From: Romboutsia sp. CE17
Lineage (GTDB): Bacteria > Bacillota > Clostridia > Peptostreptococcales > Peptostreptococcaceae
Direction: 5' to 3'
Assembly: GCF_012317385.1 (NCBI RefSeq)
Contig: NZ_CP051144.1
Location: 2,542,001-2,606,000 of the forward strand
Length of the DNA: 64,000 nucleotides
Both the position numbers and the translations under genes were made by a program. The notes below the pieces were generated by a model. That model worked only from the letters and a program-made list of their open reading frames with translations. It ran no database searches and had not been told where the DNA came from. Shown here piece after piece: positions 1 through 8,944 of the stretch. The first letter of the stretch is position 1; each line of letters opens with the position of its first letter.

Positions 1-31
1 CTTTTATCCTTAAGGAGGTAGAAATATTTTA

Positions 32-799
32 ATGAGTAATAACAATATAGTTACTTCAGAAGAACTTAATGAAGCTATTGATAGTTTAAGTAAAAATCTA
101 TATCTCGAATCACCTGATTTATGGATAGATTTTTCTGACAAAATGGGGGACAATAATTTTGATGAGATGGTTCTTTTCTTTGCCATTAAGTATAATTATC
201 CAGCTATAGTTAAACACGCAATAGAAAGTCATTTAATAAAATTAGATTCTCCTTCTAGAAATAAAACTTTCAAATCAATCAAAGATCATTTATTGAGTGT
301 GGCTGATCAATATAAAAATGTCCAAATACATAATATACTTACAGGAAAAAAAGAAGAGCTACAGAAAGAAGAATCATCAAACTCAACTCATGATTTAATT
401 TCTAATGGCGATAACTCTTATATACCTAAGTTTATATGCCCACACTGTAACTCAAATATATTTAAAAGTGGATATATAGTTTCCGAAGAGGTTACATATA
501 AATATTCAAAAGACAATAATAAAACAATACCTATAAGTAGTAAAACACTAGATAATGTAACTTGTGATAATTGTAAAAATACTTTAAAAGAAATTAATAA
601 TGATTTTTTACAAAAGCTAAGTTCTGTTCAAAACTGTATATCTTGTGGATTAGATTTAACAAGTACAGGTATCGTAGATAAAATAAAAATGATCTATGAT
701 AAAGATTTAAGTAAATTTTTACCTAATAAAACTTCTTATCATTGTAGTAATTGTGACCAAGAAATTAATGATTATCAAAAAGAACATTTTAATTTGTAA
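32..799 (+). CDS. Hypothetical protein with two C-terminal zinc-ribbon-like CXXC pairs
   Basis: Function unknown. The 255-residue soluble protein has a helical, acidic N-terminal half (about 1-110) and a C-terminal half with four CXXC knuckles: CPHC near 136, CDNC near 178, CISC near 202 and CSNC near 238. Their pairing suggests two zinc ribbons, although the first has a long insert between knuckles. There is no signal peptide or membrane segment. A strong ribosome binding site (taaggaggt) lies at 10-18. The gene converges on the next operon and shares its terminator. No family recognised; a nucleic-acid-binding or scaffold role is only a guess from the ribbons. Confidence 0.8.
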   Translation: MSNNNIVTSEELNEAIDSLSKNLYLESPDLWIDFSDKMGDNNFDEMVLFFAIKYNYPAIVKHAIESHLIKLDSPSRNKTFKSIKDHLLSVADQYKNVQIHNILTGKKEELQKEESSNSTHDLISNGDNSYIPKFICPHCNSNIFKSGYIVSEEVTYKYSKDNNKTIPISSKTLDNVTCDNCKNTLKEINNDFLQKLSSVQNCISCGLDLTSTGIVDKIKMIYDKDLSKFLPNKTSYHCSNCDQEINDYQKEHFNL

Positions 800-802
800 A
801 TT

Positions 803-847
803 AAAGGATACCCTTAAAATATCTATCTATTTTTAGGGGTATCCTTT
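803..847. terminator. Bidirectional rho-independent terminator
   Basis: The arms aaaggatacccttaaaa (803-819) and ttttaggggtatccttt (831-847) are near-perfect inverted repeats with T-rich tracts on both sides. It sits between convergent genes, and its right arm runs into the last codons of the minus-strand membrane protein. Confidence 0.85.
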
Positions 848-1335
848 TTTATTTTAATTATTTTTTTTATTTTATAATCATAATAATCTATAAAACGAGA
901 ATACATATAGTCATATATTATAAACACTAGTTCAAAACATATTATTGATATTAAATTTATAGGAATATATACAAATTCCTTCATTAATATATACAATATT
1001 AAAACTGTAACATTAGCAAATAACAACTTAAGTATATATTCTACAAATATAGGTCTATCTTTTTCAATCATATATTTAATTAGCCCATATATACCAAATG
1101 TAAAAATATATATTAACCATTGAATTTTACTATTCATTATTATAAATCCTAATGCTACGGATGCTAAATAATAAGTTAACCCGCTTATAGGACCCCATTC
1201 AACTATAACTATGGATATAATAAATGATGCCAAACCTAAAAGAAATAGGGTATTTATAGGAATAACATTTATAAGTATCAACAATATAGCATTTAAAGAT
1301 AATAACATACCTCCATAAGCTATTTTCTTACTCAT
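823..1335 (-). CDS. Small integral membrane protein of unknown function
   Basis: A 170-residue protein with about five hydrophobic segments (roughly 5-28, 30-48, 52-68, 70-88, 100-145) and a basic, lysine-rich C-terminus. The segments resemble a small transporter subunit such as an ECF S-component, but no diagnostic motif is visible, so that is only a possibility. The start is set by aggaggg a few bases upstream of ATG at 1335. It is the last gene of a tight minus-strand operon, 9 bases after the Cys-rich TPR gene, so it probably works with that gene and the DUF5685-like protein. Confidence 0.75.
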   Translation of the reverse strand: MSKKIAYGGMLLSLNAILLILINVIPINTLFLLGLASFIISIVIVEWGPISGLTYYLASVALGFIIMNSKIQWLIYIFTFGIYGLIKYMIEKDRPIFVEYILKLLFANVTVLILYILMKEFVYIPINLISIICFELVFIIYDYMYSRFIDYYDYKIKKIIKIKKDTPKNR

Positions 1336-1344
1336 ACATCCCTC

Positions 1345-1785
1345 CTAGAAACAATCTACTAAGTCTCCACCACAGCATTCACAACATGAGTCTAAGCACC
1401 ATAATTTCATGCAATCTTCACAACAGTCATCACCACAGCAACAGCAACAGTCGTCACAGCAACAACAGCAACATCCACCTAAGTCATTTCGTCTTCTTCT
1501 ATTATAATTGTACGCTCTATGATTATAATTATCTCTATATCTACTAAATTTATTTAATGCATTTTTATATTCTACATTATCCGGGTCCATAAATTTAGCT
1601 CTTTTTATATAATCTTCACCTTGTTCATAATATCCTATATTCATAGCAGATATACCAGATAAATAATACCACTCACTACACTTATTACTTACAGTTTGTA
1701 AGAAATCATATGCTTTTTTAAATTCCTTACTTTCAATTAACTTTCTTGCTTTAAAAAGTTCATTATTATAAGTATTACTATACAT
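1345..1785 (-). CDS. TPR-like protein with an extreme cysteine-rich C-terminal tail
   Basis: Residues about 8-80 form TPR-like helical repeats (for example SEWYYLSGISAMNIGYYEQG). An Arg/Tyr/Asn-rich linker follows. The last 44 residues hold about 20 cysteines, including runs of six and five, and end in a motif like LWCLDSCCECCGGDL. From memory, clostridial J-domain proteins next to DUF5685 genes carry a similar C-terminal cysteine motif; here the J domain is absent. The tail could bind metal, an Fe-S cluster or zinc; this is inference. ATG at 1785 has the better spacing to aaaggg; an in-frame GTG at 1794 is the alternative. The start overlaps the end of the upstream gene, implying translational coupling. 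Confidence 0.8.
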   Translation of the reverse strand: MYSNTYNNELFKARKLIESKEFKKAYDFLQTVSNKCSEWYYLSGISAMNIGYYEQGEDYIKRAKFMDPDNVEYKNALNKFSRYRDNYNHRAYNYNRRRRNDLGGCCCCCCDDCCCCCGDDCCEDCMKLWCLDSCCECCGGDLVDCF

Positions 1786-2614
1786 TACTTTCACACCCTT
1801 TATCTAATATACTTTTATATCTTAAATAAACACCTGAATAAACTATATTATCTATTATATTTATATTCATCTTTAAATTCAAATTATCTATACTTTGTGC
1901 TAGAATACCTAATGATATACTTATTAATTTATCAACTCTATCTTTTAGTTCTTCTCTTTTATCTATGTATTCTATAAAAGGATTATATCTTCCTTTTTCA
2001 TAATCTTTATCCAAGTCTTCATACGCATCTAGTAAATAAATATATTTACCTATATTAAAACCTATATTTCTTAAGTCTTCTTCATAATCATCATTTTTAT
2101 ATACGAATACCTCACCCATAAGAGCACCAAATGTGTTAGAGACCATATCTATATTTATATTTTTTTCTTTTTCTAATTTATTTAGTTCTTCTAGCTGTGC
2201 CTTTATAAATTCAGCTTTCTTAGGATATTTCTCATAAGCTAACTTTAATTTTTTCTTATATAAGTTATATGCAACCTTATCCTTTATTCTATTTTCATCA
2301 TTAAGATTATCCTCTAATTTATAATATGCTAATAGTACATTCATACTTGCAGCATATTCTGTTATCTCATTTATAATTTTCTTTTTCTTCTTAAATGGGT
2401 TCGTTATACACCCTTCTTCTATAATATTAGACTTAGGCCTATATAGTGCCGATAATACTAATATTAAAAAAGTTATATCGTAATTTAATGTTAACCTTGA
2501 TATTTCTCCATGATTATCTTTCAAATATTTACATAAGCCACAATAGTAACCCCTATAGTGTTCATATTCCCTAAAGGTTAGGTCCATTTTATTTATTTTT
2601 ACGTATCCAAACAT
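1778..2614 (-). CDS. DUF5685-like protein
   Basis: A 278-residue, mostly helical soluble protein. The N-terminus contains an HYRGYYCGLCKYL segment with a CxxC, followed by a helical body with conserved-looking acidic residues (DAYEDLDKDYEKGRYNPF near 195-215). The helical architecture and the D-x-x-E-D pattern recall prenyl-transferase-like folds, but no activity can be assigned. I recognise it as the DUF5685 type from the N-terminal pattern and the neighbouring Cys-rich gene; this is from memory. Start ATG at 2614 follows aaaggga. It sits about 20 bases after the broken phosphodiesterase gene, so the four genes look like one transcript. Confidence 0.75.
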   Translation of the reverse strand: MFGYVKINKMDLTFREYEHYRGYYCGLCKYLKDNHGEISRLTLNYDITFLILVLSALYRPKSNIIEEGCITNPFKKKKKIINEITEYAASMNVLLAYYKLEDNLNDENRIKDKVAYNLYKKKLKLAYEKYPKKAEFIKAQLEELNKLEKEKNINIDMVSNTFGALMGEVFVYKNDDYEEDLRNIGFNIGKYIYLLDAYEDLDKDYEKGRYNPFIEYIDKREELKDRVDKLISISLGILAQSIDNLNLKMNINIIDNIVYSGVYLRYKSILDKGCESNV

Positions 2615-2634
2615 AGTTATCCCTTTCTAATATT

Positions 2635-3113
2635 TTATATATTCATATCTATAATCTTTACCTTGTATCTTTCAAATTTAAAGTCATAATCAACTATATC
2701 TTCTTCTATATAAAGCTTCATCATTGTTGTCCCTAGTTTAAATCTTCTTGGTCCTATTGATCCAGGATTTAAATATAATATATCATCCTCTACATTTATT
2801 TTACTCTTATGAGAATGACCATATACAACAATATTAACTTTTTTTCCTTTTAAATCACATTTTATATCTTTTATATTATGTATTAGATATATTCTTGTAT
2901 CATTTACTTCTATAATTTTTCTTTAGCATCAAAACTTTCTATTTTATCTATATTACCATATACAAATATTGTATTCGCAATTTCTTCTAGTCTTTTTATT
3001 ATATCACCATTTCCAATGTCACCTGCATGAATTATTAATTGGCAATTACTTAAATTATTAATTACTTCTTCTCTTAATAATCCATGAGTATCAGATATAA
3101 CCCCTATTATCAT
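2635..3113 (-). pseudogene. YfcE/MJ0936-type metallophosphodiesterase broken by a 1-base frameshift
   Basis: The first frame encodes 67 residues beginning MIIGVISDTHGL, with GDIG and GNID metal-binding motifs, then stops at 2910. The other frame continues at once with the rest of the family: IYLIHNIKD, VVYGHSHKS, LYLNPGSIGPRRF, ending at 2635. Adding one A in the run in aaagaaaaattatag (about 2912-2926) would restore a protein of about 159 residues, the usual family length. No slippery heptamer is evident, so this is a real frameshift mutation or a homopolymer sequencing error. The intact enzyme would be a Mn-dependent phosphodiesterase. ATG at 3113 has ggagaa upstream. Confidence 0.85.
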
Positions 3114-3170
3114 ATTCTTTCTCCTAACTTTTAATTAAATATAGATTTATAACATATAATTTTCTAATGC

Positions 3171-3214
3171 AAAAAGAATTGTCATAAGTAAATTATTACC
3201 AAGACAATTCTTTT
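3171..3214 (-). terminator. Terminator of the XRE-family regulator
   Basis: On the minus strand gacaattcttttt is the downstream arm and pairs with aaagaattgtc upstream, followed by a T-run. It ends just below the regulator stop codon at 3217. Confidence 0.8.
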
Positions 3215-3216
3215 TA

Positions 3217-4749
3217 TTATTTTATACTTTCTATAAAATTCTCACTCATTATTCTTGTATAGCTAATAGATTTTGATATTCTTTCATGAATCTCCTCTCT
3301 ATTATCTATAACTACGTCAGTTTTATTATTCCAAATTTCATCAAATAGTTCATCGCACATTTCTTTAAACTTAATATCACTTAATATAGAATAATAGTTC
3401 TTTCCAGAAATAGGGTGCATCTTACTTATTTTTAAACTCTTTGATAAATATAAAGAAGGATTATCATTATTTCTAAAATCATCTATAAAATTTCCATCAA
3501 TCATTCTAATCTCTACTTCATTTGATTCCATAAGTATTTTTTCAAGGTATTCTATATGTCTTTCTCTTTCTTTAAAACTTAAGTTTACCGGTGTATTAAA
3601 GAAATGAAGACAACCTGAAGAAAGATATTTTCTCAATTCTGCTTCATATATAAGCACCTTTAATTTAGATTTATATGTAGCATTTTGAAGGAATATGTTA
3701 ATTTTTTTCAACTCATTCATTATATTTTCATTTTCACCAAATGTTCTTTCTGCAACATCCATAAATAAATCAGGTGGCATAAAAAATTCATTTATAGAAC
3801 CTAATATACATCTTAAGTCATTGTTCATTATATATTGTAAGTATGTTTGATCTTCTATCATAGATAAAGGTGTTTTTTTCTCACGTAGAGGCTTACCTTT
3901 TTGCCTTTGAATATATATTAAGTTATAATATATATCTTCTATTAATTTCTTATCTTTTGAAGAAGTACTAACTAAACATTCTCCATCAGGATAATGCGTA
4001 GTATTAAGAACAAATTTATCCTTTATAACAGATATAGTCGAATTTGGATTTACATTACAATTGTACACCTCAAAATCTAAGGCTGGATACGTAGATATTA
4101 AATTTATACCTATTAAAGCATTTAATATTCTATGTTCACGCCCTTTAGCATCTCCTTGCAATCCCATAAGCATTATAATTTTAGTATTTGTATTCCTACT
4201 TATTTCATAAAAGGTTTTTTTCATATTCCCTAACGAAATTTTATCTTTATAATTTAAGTCAAATAAATTAAAAGATAATACTATATCTAAATCTTCACCT
4301 TTATTTATAATAGAGTGAATTTCATTTACAAATCCTTTTTGTATAACTGTTGGTTTAATACTTGATTGACTATTATAAAACTCCTCTGAATGTGTATTTT
4401 TAGGAATACTTTGTATTACCTTATCTTTCATAGCCCTAGTTTCTTCCATATATACTTCTTTTAATTTTTCTTCTATATAGTTTATTAAATATTCTTCATC
4501 ACTATCATCATCAATTTCAAAATAATTTATTAGGCTACCACGAGTAATATCCGTAAGAGAATCTATTATAAACTCTGCAATTTCTCTACAAATTACATTT
4601 ATCCTCTTAGAACTAGGTAAATTTTTAGATGATATCCATTTATTAATGTATGATACATCATAACCTAATTTATTTGCTAATGCACTTTTCTTTTGATTAG
4701 ATATATATAATAAATTTTCTAAAATATTTCCAAATGTAATATTATTCAA
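3217..4749 (-). CDS. Large XRE-type HTH regulator with an unknown C-terminal domain
   Basis: A 510-residue protein. Residues about 5-60 form a Cro/XRE-like helix-turn-helix (KKSALANKLGYDVSYINKWIS). The remaining 400 or so residues match no domain I know; they are mixed alpha/beta with no membrane segments, and may sense a signal. The start is a TTG at 4749 with a strong aggagg 8 bases away. The gene is divergent from the MFS transporter at 5042. Palindromes in the 292-base gap (4814-4831 and 4947-4967) are plausible operators, so control of itself and the transporter is a reasonable inference. Confidence 0.8.
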   Translation of the reverse strand: MNNITFGNILENLLYISNQKKSALANKLGYDVSYINKWISSKNLPSSKRINVICREIAEFIIDSLTDITRGSLINYFEIDDDSDEEYLINYIEEKLKEVYMEETRAMKDKVIQSIPKNTHSEEFYNSQSSIKPTVIQKGFVNEIHSIINKGEDLDIVLSFNLFDLNYKDKISLGNMKKTFYEISRNTNTKIIMLMGLQGDAKGREHRILNALIGINLISTYPALDFEVYNCNVNPNSTISVIKDKFVLNTTHYPDGECLVSTSSKDKKLIEDIYYNLIYIQRQKGKPLREKKTPLSMIEDQTYLQYIMNNDLRCILGSINEFFMPPDLFMDVAERTFGENENIMNELKKINIFLQNATYKSKLKVLIYEAELRKYLSSGCLHFFNTPVNLSFKERERHIEYLEKILMESNEVEIRMIDGNFIDDFRNNDNPSLYLSKSLKISKMHPISGKNYYSILSDIKFKEMCDELFDEIWNNKTDVVIDNREEIHERISKSISYTRIMSENFIESIK

Positions 4750-4813
4750 TTTAAAACCTCCTAGAATTTTTAATTTATAATTCTTTTGGTTATATTTCTT
4801 ATAAATTTAATTG

Positions 4814-4831
4814 TATCACTACTAAGTGATA
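4814..4831. promoter_or_regulatory. Perfect palindrome upstream of the XRE regulator gene
   Basis: TATCACT-acta-AGTGATA: 7-base perfect arms with a 4-base spacer, about 65 bases upstream of the regulator start. Candidate operator for autoregulation; no experiment implied. Confidence 0.5.
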
Positions 4832-4946
4832 TTATTTTTCCCATTTATGTGAATTAAATTGAGTCAAATTTATTCAAATTTCATGCGCAATTTCCTTAAA
4901 ATTCCCCATTATTCGATACCTTATCTTAAATTTCAGTGTTAATATA

Positions 4947-4967
4947 TTGTTAAAGATTTGATAACAA
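4947..4967. promoter_or_regulatory. TTGTTA...TAACAA inverted repeat upstream of the MFS transporter
   Basis: TTGTTA (4947-4952) and TAACAA (4962-4967) are separated by 9 bases and extended by AT pairs. The half-sites look like Rex half-sites, but the canonical Rex spacing leaves 6 bases between them, so another regulator is more likely. Confidence 0.4.
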
Positions 4968-5041
4968 ATATATTTAATTTTATATAACCATTAAAAAAAG
5001 TTTTTATACGAATCTAAAATAATTTTAAAGGAGAAATTTCA

Positions 5042-6328
5042 ATGAGTAATTTAAATACCAAAAAAAGAAAATTAACGGCAGGATGGATAATAGTTATTGC
5101 ATGTATGTTAATCCAAGCTATCCCAGCAGGAGTTATCACAAATACACAATCTTTATTTATGTATCCTGTAATAAACTCTAGAGGATTCTCACTAGTAGCA
5201 TTCTCTCTAATGTTCTCAATAGGTACAATAGTTTCAGCTGTAGCTGGTCCATTTATAGGTTCTTTATTCTCTAAGATAAATCTTAAAGTTTTATACATTA
5301 CAGGTGCAATAATCGCTGGTGGAGGTTTTGCTGCTTTTTCTATGGCTACAGAAATATGGCATTTCTATATACTTGCTGGTGTTGTTCAAATAGGTTCAGG
5401 TATAATATCAGGTATAGGTACACCACTTTTAATAAGCGCTTGGTTCGATGAAGAAACTAAAGGTAAAGCTTTAGGACTTGCATTTGCAGGTGGTTCTATA
5501 GGTAACTTCTTCTTACAGCCATTAGCTACACAGTTAATAGCTAATCAAGGATACGCTGGTGCTTATTTAGTACTAGGAATATTAGCTTTAATAGTTGGTT
5601 TACCAATAGCATTATTTTTAGTAAGAATGCCTAAAAACGCTAGTGAAATAGTAAGATCAAAAAACTCTGTGTCTGATTTAGATAATAAAAGCGTTGCAGT
5701 ATCAGGATATACTCTAAAAGAAGCTGCAAAAACTAAGTATTTCTGGATGCTTTGCTTAGGATTTACATTCATAGGATTATATGTTTCAGCGTACTCAGTT
5801 CAATACGCTGCATACTTCCAAGGTTCTTTAAACTTTGATGCTACTGCAATAGGTGTTACTGGTTCTATATTTGCAATATGCTCATTAGCAGGTAACTTAA
5901 TCGGTGGTTCTTTATTCGATAAACTTGGAGCTTTAAAATGCTTAATAGTTGCTGGAGTATTAGTTTTAATTTCAGGTTCATTCTTATTATTAGCTAAAAA
6001 TAGTGTAATATTTGCACATTTATTCTCTGCAACAAAAGGCCTAGCAGTATTCGCTTATATGATCGGACCAGCTTACTTAACAGGTTCATTCTTTGGAAAC
6101 AAAGAATTCGGTAGTATATTAGGTATAGTCCAATTATTATTTGCAGTTGGTATATCTACAGGTTCAGCATTATTTGGAGTTTTAGCTGAAAAGTTTGGAT
6201 ACGATATGTCTTGGATATTAGTATTAGCTGCAGTTGCTATAGCTTATGTATTATTAATAAGTGCAACTATAGGTATGAATAAATTGAACAAAGAAAAAAG
6301 TGAATTCACAAGCCAAAAGGCTGCTTAA
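5042..6328 (+). CDS. MFS transporter, oxalate/formate antiporter (OFA) family
   Basis: A 428-residue protein with about 12 membrane helices. The N-terminus (GWIIVIACMLIQAIPAGV) and the loop between helices 2 and 3 (GPFIGSLFSKINLK) are typical of the OFA family of anion:anion antiporters. Family members exchange oxalate, formate or other monocarboxylates, but the substrate here cannot be read from sequence. The start follows aaaggag at 5029-5035. A closely related paralogue lies at 9191-10498. Upstream lie palindromes and the divergent XRE regulator; downstream a perfect terminator. Confidence 0.88.
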   Translation: MSNLNTKKRKLTAGWIIVIACMLIQAIPAGVITNTQSLFMYPVINSRGFSLVAFSLMFSIGTIVSAVAGPFIGSLFSKINLKVLYITGAIIAGGGFAAFSMATEIWHFYILAGVVQIGSGIISGIGTPLLISAWFDEETKGKALGLAFAGGSIGNFFLQPLATQLIANQGYAGAYLVLGILALIVGLPIALFLVRMPKNASEIVRSKNSVSDLDNKSVAVSGYTLKEAAKTKYFWMLCLGFTFIGLYVSAYSVQYAAYFQGSLNFDATAIGVTGSIFAICSLAGNLIGGSLFDKLGALKCLIVAGVLVLISGSFLLLAKNSVIFAHLFSATKGLAVFAYMIGPAYLTGSFFGNKEFGSILGIVQLLFAVGISTGSALFGVLAEKFGYDMSWILVLAAVAIAYVLLISATIGMNKLNKEKSEFTSQKAA

Positions 6329-6348
6329 TATATCTATAAATTATAAAT

Positions 6349-6382
6349 AAAAAAGATGACTGATTAATCAGTCATCTTTTTT
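6349..6382. terminator. Bidirectional terminator after the first OFA transporter
   Basis: A perfect 17-base palindrome (aaaaaagatgactgatt and its complement) with T-runs on both strands, placed between convergent genes. Confidence 0.9.
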
Positions 6383-6392
6383 ATTTATAACA

Positions 6393-6656
6393 TTATAATA
6401 TAAATTTAGTTATATCACCTTTAGATTCCTCTATCGTAACTACATTTAATCCCTTATAATTCTTAAATAGCCACTTTACATCACCCATAACTTGATTAAC
6501 TTGTGATTTATTTAAATTCCCAATTAAATATTCATCTCTTATAGACTCATATTCCCTATCCGTTAAAAAATTTCTTATAAAAGTAAATGCAAACATATTA
6601 GGTACACTACTATCAGTTATCCTTTTACTCTTATAACCTTTAAACTTCATCCTCAT
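6393..6656 (-). CDS. Small hypothetical protein, 87 residues
   Basis: Function unknown. The basic N-terminus begins MRMKFKGYKSK and is followed by a helical region with YESIRDEYLIGNLNKSQVN. There is no signal peptide or membrane segment. The frame is open upstream to 6719, but a strong gggagg lies just before ATG at 6656 and none before the upstream ATG, so the shorter form is chosen. It stands alone between two transporters, closed by the shared terminator at 6349-6382. Confidence 0.65.
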   Translation of the reverse strand: MRMKFKGYKSKRITDSSVPNMFAFTFIRNFLTDREYESIRDEYLIGNLNKSQVNQVMGDVKWLFKNYKGLNVVTIEESKGDITKFIL

Positions 6657-6852
6657 ATATATCCCTCCCCCTTGATATAAGTTATATATTTTTTCAGACC
6701 TTATTAAATATTTATTCACAAGTAGAATTTATTATCCACCTATATAATATATTTAATAATACTTTTTTGAATACTCCTTTAATTCAAATATTTATAATAA
6801 TATTTATCCATGAAAATATCTTTATTATTTTCTACTTTCATTATAAAACATA

Positions 6853-6886
6853 AAAAAAGTAGATGAATAAGTTATTCACCTACTTT
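6853..6886 (-). terminator. Terminator of the alanine symporter gene
   Basis: Arms aaaagtaggtgaataa and ttattcatctactttt on the minus strand, with one G-T mismatch, followed by a long T-run. Confidence 0.8.
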
Positions 6887-6911
6887 TATATAACAATACT
6901 TAATAAACTAA

Positions 6912-8246
6912 TTAAGCTATTTTTTTATCGTTATCATCAGTTATTATATGCTTCTTCCACTCTTTAAGCGTAAATATAGCTAACGCAGTAACGTTTATTC
7001 CACAAAGTACGAATAATAATAAGTCAACTGCTTCGAATACAACGTTAGCTCCAAATACTGCTAAAGTACCAGCAGCTATTATTAAAGCTAAGTATATAGC
7101 TATATTCTTGTTTATATGGTTTTTCTTAAATAATTTTGTCATATAGTAGTAAGAACCTAATATAGTAGTTAATGCTGATAATACTGTAAATGCACATAAT
7201 ACAATTAGTCCAAACATTCCAGTTACATCTTTAGCTGTGAAGAAATACTCAGCTAATCTTTCAGCAGCTCCACCTTGGAATGTTATTAATCCAGCGTTTA
7301 TACCATAAGATGCTATATAAGAAGTAACTACTATAGAAACTACTACTGTTATTACTGTAGGTATTAAAGATATCATAGCTGCTTCTCTTGGCTTAGTGTC
7401 AGCCTCTTGAGCTGCCATTGCTAAAGCTCCTAAACCAGTTTCAGCAGTTTGTAATACTTTTTGCATACCTAATACAAATCCTAACATTATTCCCGAGAAT
7501 CCATTAACTGGATTAGTCATACCTTCAATTATATGAGCAAAATAAGTTGGTATATATCCAGAAGTTTTAATAACGAATAATGTGAAGAATACAAAGTATC
7601 CAACTACAGCTGTTCCTATCATGTAAGTCATAGCATTCATGAATATTTCATGCTTCTTAGATAATACAAGCGCAGCAACTACTGCTATTACAGGAACAAC
7701 TATGAACATATATCTTTGAACTAAAGTAAGATTTATTCCCATAAATTCACTAGTTACTAACTTAGCAACTGAATCTATACCTGAGAATTGGAATCCACCA
7801 AATCCAAATACTGCTAATGCAACGAAACATACAGCATATACCATACCTAAAGATGGATGCATTAAATCTGCTATATATTCTTTAGGACTTTTACCCATTA
7901 TTTTTGAGTTTAAAGTCTCAGAGTAAGAAACTGGTACCATTATACAAGCTCCTATTAAAGCCCATATAGCCATAGCTTCTACATTTACTTCTCCAGATGC
8001 AGAGAATTTTGATAAAGCACCAAGAACCCCTATTATTGCTCCAGTACCTATCATAGCACCTAATGATATAGATGCAGGTCCTATTATGTTTTTGAATTTT
8101 AATCCAGCTGGCTTAGTAGTTTTCTTTTGTATCATACCTATAGTTCTTATCGATGTAAATGCTCCAACTATAAGCATGAAAGGTAAAAATACTGGCCATA
8201 CCGCATCAGAAATACTTGTTATAATTGCTTCTAATTGATGTAACAT
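6912..8246 (-). CDS. Sodium:alanine symporter (AGCS family)
   Basis: A 444-residue membrane protein with about 10-11 helices. Family hallmarks are KNIIGPASISLGAMIGTGAIIGVLGAL near 50-80 and the GLGALAMAAQEADTKPREAAMISLIP segment near 270-295. It imports alanine, and possibly glycine or serine, with sodium (or a proton) at the cytoplasmic membrane. Compared with the commonest AGCS form the N-terminus is compact, but the length is normal. ATG at 8246 follows aaaggag. It is monocistronic, with a 944-base gene-free region upstream. Confidence 0.88.
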   Translation of the reverse strand: MLHQLEAIITSISDAVWPVFLPFMLIVGAFTSIRTIGMIQKKTTKPAGLKFKNIIGPASISLGAMIGTGAIIGVLGALSKFSASGEVNVEAMAIWALIGACIMVPVSYSETLNSKIMGKSPKEYIADLMHPSLGMVYAVCFVALAVFGFGGFQFSGIDSVAKLVTSEFMGINLTLVQRYMFIVVPVIAVVAALVLSKKHEIFMNAMTYMIGTAVVGYFVFFTLFVIKTSGYIPTYFAHIIEGMTNPVNGFSGIMLGFVLGMQKVLQTAETGLGALAMAAQEADTKPREAAMISLIPTVITVVVSIVVTSYIASYGINAGLITFQGGAAERLAEYFFTAKDVTGMFGLIVLCAFTVLSALTTILGSYYYMTKLFKKNHINKNIAIYLALIIAAGTLAVFGANVVFEAVDLLLFVLCGINVTALAIFTLKEWKKHIITDDNDKKIA

Positions 8247-8448
8247 GCTTTTTCTCCTTTTTTAATAATATAATTTCTTTTTTTATTTTTTTTAAACCTA
8301 GAAATAAAAATAGCAATAAAAAAACAAGATAATATTAATTCTTAGTATAAAAATAAAAAAATAGAGTATTTCAAAACATAAAAATATTTTGATTAAACCT
8401 AAAAAGATTTCTCTTATTTTTTAAAATTAAAACTAAAAATTTATTATC

Positions 8449-8468
8449 TTGTTATATATCATTCGCCA
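8449..8468 (+). repeat. Direct repeat, copy 1
   Basis: A 20-base element starting ttgttatata and ending ttcgcca. It matches the copy at 8785-8804 in 18 of 20 positions. Possibly a regulator site. Confidence 0.5.
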
Positions 8469-8784
8469 ATTTATTTCATTTTAACAACAACCATTAAAAA
8501 TTGTCAAGCATTTATTTTTCATTCACTTTTATATAAATAAATTTATTATATCATTGCTTTAAAGCACTTTAAAAAATAAAAAATACCAATATTTATCACT
8601 TCGTGGATCATTTTATTTTGTTGATAAATTTGATTCATTTTATTTCAATCTTTGTCAACTATTTTCATTTGTTGGAGTATCTCATTTATGGTATTTTAAA
8701 AATAAAGCTATTAGCTTTGGTTTAGCTATTTTAAAGTATTTTATAAAATTAGACCTTGTAAAAATTCATAGTAAATTAACTAGA

Positions 8785-8804
8785 TTGTTATATATTGTTC
8801 GCCA
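8785..8804 (+). repeat. Direct repeat, copy 2
   Basis: Partner of 8449-8468, differing at two adjacent bases. The GC-containing ttcgcca core stands out in an otherwise AT-only background. Confidence 0.5.
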
Positions 8805-8919
8805 GCAAATCATAACATAAGATTAGATTTACTTTTAAACTCAAAATGCCGAATTTAATCGGTTATTTATCATGCAAAACTTTGCTAATATAATAACTAA
8901 AAGTTATTTTTTATTTAAG

Positions 8920-8944
8920 AGACTATATAAATTATAGTCTTTTT
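8920..8944 (+). terminator. Orphan plus-strand terminator-like hairpin
   Basis: Arms agactata and tatagtct with a 5-base loop, followed by tttt. No gene precedes it on this strand, so it may end a small RNA or act as an attenuator in a long leader of the transporter at 9191. Confidence 0.45.

Noticed and set aside
4947-4967. Rex operator before the first OFA transporter
   Set aside because: The half-sites TTGTTA/TAACAA are separated by 9 bases instead of 6.
5014-5298. Open frame of 94 codons on the minus strand
   Set aside because: Antisense to the start of the first OFA transporter; no ribosome binding site.
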